28,763 nucleotides of DNA from a virus. The stretch is taken from the IMG/VR virus record IMGVR_UViG_3300032342_000667, positions 1 to 28,763 of that record; one strand, 5' to 3'. Positions 7,614 to 12,593 of this stretch are shown in pieces (the first letter of the stretch is position 1; each line of letters starts with the position of its first letter). The notes under the pieces are model-generated. The model worked only from the letters and a program-made list of their open reading frames with translations, was not told the DNA's origin and made no database searches. A program made the translations under genes and the position numbers.

Positions 7614-7784
7614 GCTGAAGACAGGGAAGAAGCCCAGGAAGAAATAGCCCGTGCGGAGTCTGTTGTGGATCTGCATCCGAGTCTTCGGTGTCTCCCGCAC
7701 GGGCGCGGGGTTTGTGGGGACACCGACATAGAAAGACGTCGATTCGCTGATCGGATGGGTGCCAAGAGATTGGCGAGTGCGAAC
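7614..7784 (+). other. Non-coding structured segment between two terminators
   Basis: No credible gene. It contains a 10-bp perfect stem GCCCGTGCGG / CCGCACGGGC (7647-7656, 7695-7704) with smaller hairpins in its loop (such as GGAT-CTGC-ATCC). ORFs that cross it run through the terminator hairpins on either strand and have no ribosome binding site. No separate promoter was found; it may be read-through from RNA 1, or a second RNA. Confidence 0.4.
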
Positions 7785-7835
7785 GACCCGGTCGCGTCGT
7801 GTTCTCATGGGACACGACGCGGCCGGTCCTTTTTT
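7785..7835 (+). terminator. Strong rho-independent terminator
   Basis: An uninterrupted 10-bp core CGCGTCGTGT / ACACGACGCG (7793-7802, 7812-7821) with a 9-nt loop, extended outward by GACC / GGTC (7785-7788, 7825-7828), then six T (7830-7835). It separates the RNA segment from the gene at 7864. Confidence 0.85.
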
Positions 7836-7841
7836 AATCCA

Positions 7842-7851
7842 TGGAATGCGG
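7842..7851 (+). repeat. Variant repeat TGGAATGCGG after a terminator
   Basis: A one-base variant of GGGAATGCGG, 6 bp after the terminator T-run and 12 bp before the ATG at 7864. Its internal ATG is in frame with that gene. A weaker variant AGGAATGCAG lies at 7871-7880 within the first codons. Confidence 0.75.
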
Positions 7852-7863
7852 GGCCTATTGCAA

Positions 7864-8241
7864 ATGAATGAGGAATGCAGAAAAAACGTCAACACGTTTA
7901 CGACAGGCGCCGTACGAGGGACGGACGCTGACAGCACGAGGTACGATCTGATCAGCCCCGTCGCGATGCGCAGGATCGCCGAGACATACGCCGAAGGGGC
8001 GACGAAGTATGGCGCTCACAACTGGCGGAAGGGGTTTCCCGCTTCGGACCTGATGAACCACGCCCTGAAGCATCTCTACACGTTCTTGGCTGGTGATCGT
8101 TCCGAGGATCATCTAGCGCACGCCACATGGAATCTGATGGCGATCATGCACTTCCAGGAAAAGATGCCAGGGATGATTGACATACCGTGTGAAGCTCCCA
8201 TGCTTCCCGTAGAAAAACTCTCTCCCTGGAAGAGCACATGA
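7864..8241 (+). CDS. Putative dATP/dGTP diphosphohydrolase (MazZ-type N-terminal domain)
   Basis: 125 residues from the ATG at 7864. Residues about 23-105 show the family's run of motifs: YDLISPVAMRRIAETYAEGA, KYGAHNWRKG, SDLMNHALKHLYTF, GDRSEDHLAHATWNL and MAIMHFQE. This is an all-helical metal-dependent nucleotide pyrophosphohydrolase fold related to MazG; relatives cleave dATP/dGTP and shape the phage nucleotide pool. The ribosome binding site is poor. An alternative start at the ATG inside the repeat (7845) is in frame. No purZ or DNA polymerase gene is visible in the window to show which nucleotide is targeted. Confidence 0.75.
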   Translation: MNEECRKNVNTFTTGAVRGTDADSTRYDLISPVAMRRIAETYAEGATKYGAHNWRKGFPASDLMNHALKHLYTFLAGDRSEDHLAHATWNLMAIMHFQEKMPGMIDIPCEAPMLPVEKLSPWKST

Positions 8242-8489
8242 TTGAACATACCTACATCTGCAACATTTGCCACCAAGCCATGCGAACCGATACAGCCCGC
8301 CGCTGGATTGATGGTGTGGTAATCCACACCTCTGGTCCACCAGCAAATCCCACGGAGAGAATGGTGTTAGACAGTTACCCGAGTGGCGGCAGTGTCCACA
8401 TTTGCTCGCGATGTTTTCCTCCCTTGAAAAAGGCCATCGAATCCACGACGTTGGAGATCATAACCCTGCATGTTCCAGAAGTGAGGTGA
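8238..8489 (+). CDS. Small cysteine-pair (zinc-binding-like) protein
   Basis: An 83-residue protein. ATGA overlap with the upstream gene. CNICH at residues 8-12 and CSRCF at about 56-60 form a CxxC...CxxC pair, likely a zinc-binding site. The middle (GVVIHTSGPPANP) is loop-like. A small phage zinc protein of unknown role, translated together with the diphosphohydrolase-like gene. Confidence 0.6.
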   Translation: MIEHTYICNICHQAMRTDTARRWIDGVVIHTSGPPANPTERMVLDSYPSGGSVHICSRCFPPLKKAIESTTLEIITLHVPEVR

Positions 8490-8492
8490 TTT

Positions 8493-8831
8493 ATGATCGA
8501 TTCTCATGCTGAACCAAGTGAGCCAACTAGCGAACAGTGCAACAATCACGACCAAGTGTTCGAGTCGCACGATCACGTTGGCTACGCGATTTGGTATCCG
8601 TCGATGGGCGGATACAGCGGCAAAGCCGTTGCTGTCATGTGTAAGAAGTGGGTCGACGAAGGGACGTCTCGTACCGGAGGCTGTATCGACGTGTATGTCT
8701 GGCACGATGGCGAGTTTCCGTTCCACGACGGAGAACAGCCAACAATCATTCACCACTGCTGCCCGGAAGGGTTCATCACGTTCGGCGAGAAACTTTCGCG
8801 ACTGAACAATAAAGGGCGTGTGAAGACATGA
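8493..8831 (+). CDS. Hypothetical protein
   Basis: A 112-residue protein. GAGGTGA lies just upstream of the ATG and overlaps the end of the preceding gene. The protein is rich in His, Trp, Tyr and Asp, with a compact alpha/beta pattern around GYAIWYPSMGGYSGKAVAVM and IDVYVWHDGEFPF. Not recognised. The ATGA-type overlap with the next gene shows coupling. Confidence 0.6.
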   Translation: MIDSHAEPSEPTSEQCNNHDQVFESHDHVGYAIWYPSMGGYSGKAVAVMCKKWVDEGTSRTGGCIDVYVWHDGEFPFHDGEQPTIIHHCCPEGFITFGEKLSRLNNKGRVKT

Positions 8832-9250
8832 CGCACTCACCTGAACCGTGGATCGAAGGCGAATGGAGGATTAACGAAGAAGCACGCGGTGGCAAAAATC
8901 CGTGCAAGCGTTCCTGGATCTTCACTGCTGGCAGCGGAATCCACTCTGGCGTTCAGCGCGGCGATATCATTGAGGACGTTTTACCACCACCAACCGAGAT
9001 CATTCGACAACTCGACTGCGAGGAAGGCGGTGGCTACGAAATCTCCGATGACGACATGGAACGTATTGTGGCCTGCGTAAACGCCATGGTTGGAATAGAA
9101 CGACCAGTGGAGTTCATGAAGCAGCTCGGGCGAGTGATGATGCGATCTGGAGGAGTTTGCGTGATGCGGGATTTGCCAATGGGCATGATTGGATTCGTGG
9201 AAGAGTTAGAGAAACTCAAAGAGATTCAGTCGTTCGAGGAATTCTGCTAG
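8828..9250 (+). CDS. Hypothetical phage protein of the MTHSPEPW type
   Basis: A 140-residue protein. The start MTHSPEPW and the later segment DDDMERIVACVNAMVGI match a pattern I know from many small uncharacterised phage and prophage proteins (MTHTPEPW ... ARIVACVNAC.GI). Function is not established for that group. The C-terminus is helical (GFVEELEKLKEIQSF). The TAG stop is part of a GGGAATGCGG repeat. Confidence 0.7.
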   Translation: MTHSPEPWIEGEWRINEEARGGKNPCKRSWIFTAGSGIHSGVQRGDIIEDVLPPPTEIIRQLDCEEGGGYEISDDDMERIVACVNAMVGIERPVEFMKQLGRVMMRSGGVCVMRDLPMGMIGFVEELEKLKEIQSFEEFC

Positions 9251-9296
9251 GGAATGCGGTGCCGGAAAGGATGGAAAATATGTCTAGGGAATGCGG
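9250..9296 (+). repeat. Two GGGAATGCGG repeats flanking a gene start
   Basis: Exact copies at 9250-9259 (sharing the G of the upstream TAG stop) and 9287-9296, 37 bp apart. The second lies within the first codons of the gene at 9280 and is translated as RECG. Confidence 0.9.
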
Positions 9297-9489
9297 GGAA
9301 TATTTCATTGATTTCATTGAATTGCGAATGTTGTCAGTTGATGAGCTGAGCGTTCAGCTTCAGTACCGAATGAGGCCACCTGGAAAGAAGGGAGACTGGG
9401 GACCATGGCGAGACGCCAAAGTTCTGACGATCGGGGATCCGGAGAATCAGGCACAGGACGATCGTCCTGCCAAGCTCGCCCCCTTGTGA
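9280..9489 (+). CDS. Small hypothetical protein with a repeat-encoded N-terminus
   Basis: A 69-residue protein from the ATG at 9280, chosen because AAAGGA lies 8 nt upstream; an in-frame ATG at 9271 is too close to that site. It begins MSRECGEYFIDF, where RECG is the translated GGGAATGCGG repeat. The rest (YRMRPPGKKGDWGPWRDAKVL) looks like a small beta domain. It ends in a TGATG overlap with the next gene. Unknown function. Confidence 0.55.
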   Translation: MSRECGEYFIDFIELRMLSVDELSVQLQYRMRPPGKKGDWGPWRDAKVLTIGDPENQAQDDRPAKLAPL

Positions 9490-9698
9490 TGCGGATTTTC
9501 TGTCAGGCCTGCGAGGACGACCTCTCAGATACCGAGCGCACGATCAGTCGAATCTTCGAGGGCAAGTACTACTGCCTGGAGTGCTACACCGAGAAGGCCC
9601 ATGGTCGCGTCTTTTGCTACGAGCGGGAGAACTCCCAGTATCTCGGCGATCATCTGACACCACGTCAGTTCGCAAAACTTGACCGCGAGGACGAATGA
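9489..9698 (+). CDS. Small zinc-ribbon-like protein
   Basis: A 69-residue protein starting MRIFCQACEDDL. CQAC at residues 5-8 and CLEC at about 31-34 make a treble-clef-like CxxC pair, with a further Cys and His nearby (HGRVFCYE). The start overlaps the upstream stop (TGATG). One of several tiny zinc-binding-like proteins in the accessory segment. Role unknown. Confidence 0.6.
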   Translation: MRIFCQACEDDLSDTERTISRIFEGKYYCLECYTEKAHGRVFCYERENSQYLGDHLTPRQFAKLDREDE

Positions 9699-10126
9699 TG
9701 AAGAAGCCGTTGGATGTGATTGAGGTGGTGGCGGTGATCAACGTCAAACTCCCAGACCCAGCCGTGAGGGCCTTACGCCTGCTGACGAGAACCTACCTCT
9801 CGCAGGCGCTGCATTTGCTGAATATCGAAGAGAACTTGGCGGACACCGCCTCCGGTAATTCAGCGACCACCACCCAGTACGATCTGATTCAGAAATCACT
9901 GAGAGCCTTTGGTGGCGCCCCTGGAAAAGACGAGGCCGCGGAACTGCTGCAAGAAGTGATCGGCCGGATTTCCGAGTTCAGGAGTAACGTGGCGCGTTTC
10001 ACCTCACGGAAAGATCGTTTGCTGGCCGAGATCAAAACCCTGCAAGAACAGGTCGATAAGTTGATCCAGAAAAAACGCCTCTTCAAAGAGGTCAGGAATC
10101 ATCACGCCGAGCCAGTGCAGGAATGA
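9695..10126 (+). CDS. Hypothetical coiled-coil protein
   Basis: A 143-residue protein. GAGG lies ahead of overlapping ATGATG starts at the end of the previous gene. The N-terminus is helical/hydrophobic (ALRLLTRTYLSQALHLL). Residues about 90-130 form a coiled coil (LLAEIKTLQEQVDKLIQKKR). No catalytic motif. A weak AATCAT/ATGATT stem followed by seven T at the stop may end this transcript just before the next promoter. Confidence 0.65.
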   Translation: MMKKPLDVIEVVAVINVKLPDPAVRALRLLTRTYLSQALHLLNIEENLADTASGNSATTTQYDLIQKSLRAFGGAPGKDEAAELLQEVIGRISEFRSNVARFTSRKDRLLAEIKTLQEQVDKLIQKKRLFKEVRNHHAEPVQE

Positions 10127-10139
10127 TTTTTTTGGGCCA

Positions 10140-10167
10140 TTGACAGATTAGCTTTTGCCGCTAATCT
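10140..10167 (+). promoter_or_regulatory. Promoter with embedded palindromic operator, copy 2
   Basis: TTGACA (10140-10145), 16-bp spacer, TAATCT (10162-10167). A perfect 8-bp inverted repeat AGATTAGC-N7-GCTAATCT (10145-10152, 10160-10167) spans from the last base of the -35 to the end of the -10. The TTAGC-N7-GCTAA core matches copy 1 at 7492-7508. A bound protein would block polymerase, so repression is the likely mode. Confidence 0.85.
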
Positions 10168-10173
10168 ATGTGA

Positions 10174-10266
10174 ATCACCAACGCGAGTTGGCAAGGTCGA
10201 CCGCACGACCAAAGGTGAGAAAAGCTGGCGACTTCGAGCGCGCAGTAGCACTCACCTTCCCTTTTT
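10174..10266 (+). ncRNA. Small structured RNA candidate 2
   Basis: It starts at the predicted initiation site. Three hairpins follow: CCAAC-GCGA-GTTGG (10178-10191, a GNRA tetraloop); GGTCG-ACCGCA-CGACC (10195-10210); and a closing stem AAGGTGAG / CTCACCTT (10212-10219, 10251-10258). After CCC and five T the transcript may end, though the CCC makes it a weaker terminator. The loop contains TCGAGC-GCGCAGTAGCA, shared with RNA 1. The second loop contains CCGCA, the exact complement of TGCGG in the dispersed repeat. If transcription reads through, this is the leader of the Cas12-like gene. Confidence 0.6.
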
Positions 10267-10272
10267 ATGTAG

Positions 10273-10282
10273 GGGAATGCGG
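10273..10282 (+). repeat. GGGAATGCGG repeat between RNA 2 and the Cas12-like gene
   Basis: An exact copy just after the RNA 2 T-run. It is followed by a GCGCT-TCGTAGT-AGCGC hairpin (about 10289-10305) and then the ribosome binding site of the next gene. Confidence 0.9.
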
Positions 10283-10326
10283 AGAGAGCGCTTCGTAGTA
10301 GCGCGTAAAAAAGAAAGGGGATGCGT

Positions 10327-11583
10327 ATGTTAGTTAGTGTGACTCCATTTGAGATTTTCAAGTTCGCTGGTGGGGACAAGGCTCGTCGCGCGCAGTGGAA
10401 GCTAGTCTCCGAGGAATGCCAGCAGATTCACAATCGAGTCTGGCAGCTATTCCTCCAGTGGCATAGCGTTAATGGGTCTGTTGCAAAGATCAAGGCTGGC
10501 TTGGAGGCCTTGGCTGCTTGGCGTGCGGCAGGTGGAGACAAGGAGACGAAACCTAAGCCGGAAGTGGTGGCGATCGGCTCCGAGCTTAGCAAGATCATCT
10601 ACCGTGATGTATCTGATGGCTGGCCGGATGTTCACTCACGCACCAGAGTGCTGCTGCTGAATCGTTTAGTATCCGGCATCCGAACCCGCAAGGCTTGCAG
10701 AGGCTCCTTGCCGGGTTGGATCAATATCCTGTTCTGCCGGGAGGGAATCCCATCCTTCACGCATCCAGTTCCGATTCCATTCGATAAGGTAAACTCCCAT
10801 CTGATTCCTCCTGACGACGAGAACGATAACTGGCGGCTGTCGGTGAAGGTGGAGCGGTCGCCTAGTGACGGCCACTCCCTGGTAGATGAGTGTGAACTCA
10901 TGACCCGCAAGCGAAAGACACGCAGAATCGCTGGCGTGCTCTCTAGGATCGCTGAGGGACTGTCATCGTTTCGTGGCTCCTATTTGGTATGTGATCGCGG
11001 GAAGTGGGTTGCCATGATCTGCCACACCTCAGCCGCGGAGCAGGCTAACATGCTCGACTCCACCAGGAAGGCCATCCTCATGCCGGGGGTGCATAACGCG
11101 TGGGTGGTGAAGAAGAACGGCATGATACGTCGTCGATTCGCTGACCGGAATGGTGAAGCGAGGCACGTCCTTGGTATGCGTCGGTTGATCTTCGGTGAAC
11201 GTCAGGAGCGGCAGGCAAATTACCGCTGGGCCTCGTCCAGCCTTAAGGGTCACGGCCGCGGGAAAGCCACGCACGGATGGGAAAAGCTCTCCAGCCGCTG
11301 GCGTGATTTCGTGAAGCGTTACAACAACGAGATCACGACGAAGCTGGTGAAGGAGTGCGTGCAGGACGGGATTGGAACGATCGAGTACTACCAGCCAGTT
11401 GATTTCCAGCGCGATCGGCGCTGGCTAACCGGGAAAGACTACCGTTGTGGCTGGGACTATTTTCAGGTTAAAACGATGCTCTCCCAGAAGTGTCAACGGG
11501 CTGGCATCGTGTTTACAACGAAGCAGATCGGTGCGGTGGAGGAGGGCGCGAAGCCAGCCACCATACCTCGAAAAACTGCCTAA
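10327..11583 (+). CDS. Cas12/TnpB-like protein, apparently nuclease-dead
   Basis: 418 residues from the ATG at 10327 (AAAGGGG with 6-nt spacing; the ATG at 10321 is too close). The C-terminal half follows the Cas12/TnpB plan: a strand pair with GKWVAMI (about 225-231); a RuvC-I-like segment LMPGVHNAWVV (251-261); KGHGRG with basic helices (307-312); a long helix (LSSRWRDFVKRYNNEITTKL); and a RuvC-II-like strand GIGTIEYYQP with Glu353. At RuvC-I the expected Asp before (P/L)G is Met252. The protein stops about where the TSxxCxxCG zinc ribbon and RuvC-III Asp should follow. It would therefore bind RNA and DNA without cutting, like TnpB-derived repressors (TldR). It sits behind RNA 2 and before the repeat array. 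The family call is from motif reading. Confidence 0.65.
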   Translation: MLVSVTPFEIFKFAGGDKARRAQWKLVSEECQQIHNRVWQLFLQWHSVNGSVAKIKAGLEALAAWRAAGGDKETKPKPEVVAIGSELSKIIYRDVSDGWPDVHSRTRVLLLNRLVSGIRTRKACRGSLPGWINILFCREGIPSFTHPVPIPFDKVNSHLIPPDDENDNWRLSVKVERSPSDGHSLVDECELMTRKRKTRRIAGVLSRIAEGLSSFRGSYLVCDRGKWVAMICHTSAAEQANMLDSTRKAILMPGVHNAWVVKKNGMIRRRFADRNGEARHVLGMRRLIFGERQERQANYRWASSSLKGHGRGKATHGWEKLSSRWRDFVKRYNNEITTKLVKECVQDGIGTIEYYQPVDFQRDRRWLTGKDYRCGWDYFQVKTMLSQKCQRAGIVFTTKQIGAVEEGAKPATIPRKTA

Positions 11584-11590
11584 CTATCAA

Positions 11591-11710
11591 GGGAATGCGG
11601 GCTGCTGGGCGCACTGGAGGTGAAGTGGGTAAGGGAATCAATAGGGAATGCGGGAATTCCGACTCGCCTCGACGGGTGAAGTGGGCGAGGGAATCAATAG
11701 GGAATGCGGG
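11591..11710 (+). repeat. Three GGGAATGCGG repeats with a 56-bp tandem duplication
   Basis: Exact copies at 11591-11600, 11644-11653 and 11700-11709. The last two lie in a duplicated 36-bp block (11619-11654 and 11675-11710, 34/36 identical) offset by 56 bp, twice the 28-bp period of the later array. Each block also has the half-copy AGGGAATC just before the full repeat. The segment follows the Cas12-like stop and has no credible gene. Confidence 0.9.
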
Positions 11711-11721
11711 CCGGGCAAGCA

Positions 11722-11988
11722 ATGACTAGATTTTTCCGATCGTGTTTCATCTGCCATGATATCGTCTCAGTCAGTGCAAAGGTCGCTGGGCGTGGTGAGA
11801 AGGTGTATTGTTCCGATCATGGCAAGTACGCCACGGTCATAACCAGAAAGGCCAATACTTATGTCAGAGAACCAGGAAAACGCCGTGTGGTCGCAGTCAA
11901 TCGCCAAGGCCCGGGAGCTTCGCCGGAAGGGGGCGGGATTGCTGTGGGATCGCGTGAAGATTCTGATCGGGGTTTACAAGGACAGTGA
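11722..11988 (+). CDS. Small Cys/His protein, overlaps the next gene by 128 bp
   Basis: 88 residues from the ATG at 11722. CFICH (about 8-12) and CSDH (about 30-33) suggest a zinc-binding site in the first 45 residues. The C-terminal 40 residues lie in another frame over the start of the next gene and look low-quality (Gly/Arg/Ser rich), as if only the N-terminal part is under selection. No good ribosome binding site; an in-frame ATG at 11704 lies inside the repeat. Function unknown. Confidence 0.45.
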   Translation: MTRFFRSCFICHDIVSVSAKVAGRGEKVYCSDHGKYATVITRKANTYVREPGKRRVVAVNRQGPGASPEGGGIAVGSREDSDRGLQGQ

Positions 11989-12367
11989 CTTTCTGGCGCA
12001 CTGCGATTCACTCGATCGCAATGCGGAGGACGTGCTCGACGACGAGCTGTCGGACACCTGTTCGGAGTTCCTGCCTCTGAAGATTACCATGGAGTACTTT
12101 CCCGAGAAAAACGACTGGCTGAACACGAAGATTGACGTCCTGCGTGCCAAGGCCGAGGAGATGTGCAAGAAAAGCCGTCATGATGGAGAGGAGATCACGC
12201 GTGATCGGCCTTCCTGGAAAGAACGGTACATGGAATTGAAGCGGAAGTACGACGCCTCCCAGATCGAGTGGCAGCTCAAGCACGACGCCCTGCAGAAGAG
12301 CCACGACGTCATGGAGGCCCGGTTTGAGGAGCTGTCGAAGGTGCTGCAGTTCCAGGCGACGCATTGA
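11861..12367 (+). CDS. Hypothetical coiled-coil protein preceding the repeat array
   Basis: A 168-residue protein. AGAAAGG lies about 9 nt before the ATG. The protein is acidic and strongly helical. Residues about 85-168 look like a continuous coiled coil (KERYMELKRKYDASQIEWQL, then SHDVMEARFEELSKVL). No enzymatic motif. It lies between the Cas12-like gene and the 28-bp repeat array on the same strand, so it could be part of the same module; this is position-based inference. Confidence 0.65.
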   Translation: MSENQENAVWSQSIAKARELRRKGAGLLWDRVKILIGVYKDSDFLAHCDSLDRNAEDVLDDELSDTCSEFLPLKITMEYFPEKNDWLNTKIDVLRAKAEEMCKKSRHDGEEITRDRPSWKERYMELKRKYDASQIEWQLKHDALQKSHDVMEARFEELSKVLQFQATH

Positions 12368-12371
12368 AAAG

Positions 12372-12548
12372 GGGAATGCGGTAGTACTCCTCAACCCTAG
12401 GGAATGCGGGTGGGAACCGTGATGTCAGGGAATGCGGGGGGGTCATCGGCTCGATAGGGAATGCGGGTATACGTCGCATCAACTGGGAATGCGGGGCAAG
12501 GGTGATGCTAGGGAATGCGGGTTCGTCGTTTTGCCCGAGGGAATGCGG
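12372..12548 (+). repeat. Array of seven GGGAATGCGG repeats, about 28-bp period, unique spacers
   Basis: Exact repeats start at 12372, 12400, 12428, 12457, 12485, 12511 and 12539 (steps 28, 28, 29, 28, 26, 28). The six intervening spacers are 16-19 bp and unrelated to each other. The repeat is usually extended to AGGGAATGCGGG. A degenerate eighth unit (ACAATGCGAG) falls in the spacer of the promoter at 12561-12588. The layout is CRISPR-like in miniature, but the repeat is far shorter than a CRISPR repeat and has no internal hairpin. It could instead be an array of protein-binding sites next to a promoter. Confidence 0.9.
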
Positions 12549-12560
12549 GGTACACTAGGC

Positions 12561-12588
12561 TTGACAAAAACAATGCGAGAAGTAGGAT
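12561..12588 (+). promoter_or_regulatory. Promoter at the 3' end of the repeat array
   Basis: TTGACA (12561-12566), 16-bp spacer, TAGGAT (12583-12588). The expected start (about 12594) coincides with the first base of a perfect 9-bp hairpin. It lacks the TTAGC-N7-GCTAA operator of the other two RNA promoters but abuts the seven-repeat array. Confidence 0.7.
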
Positions 12589-12593
12589 GAACG

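Noticed and set aside
7602-7871. An 89-codon plus-strand ORF and longer minus-strand ORFs (7545-7937) over the RNA segment
   Set aside because: They run through terminator hairpins and T-runs and lack ribosome binding sites.
11595-11729. Short ORF starting at the repeat's ATG between the Cas12-like gene and 11722
   Set aside because: It is essentially the translation of three repeats and a tandem duplication, with no ribosome binding site.
10600-12427. Array spacer 2 shares ACCGTGATGT with the Cas12-like gene (near 10601)
   Set aside because: A few 10-bp matches are expected by chance among all spacer windows in 28.8 kb, so it is not evidence of targeting.
12372-12548. Calling the array a canonical CRISPR
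   Set aside because: The repeat is only 10-12 bp without internal dyad, spacers are 16-19 bp and no cas1/cas2 is present; reported as a repeat array with CRISPR-like layout instead.
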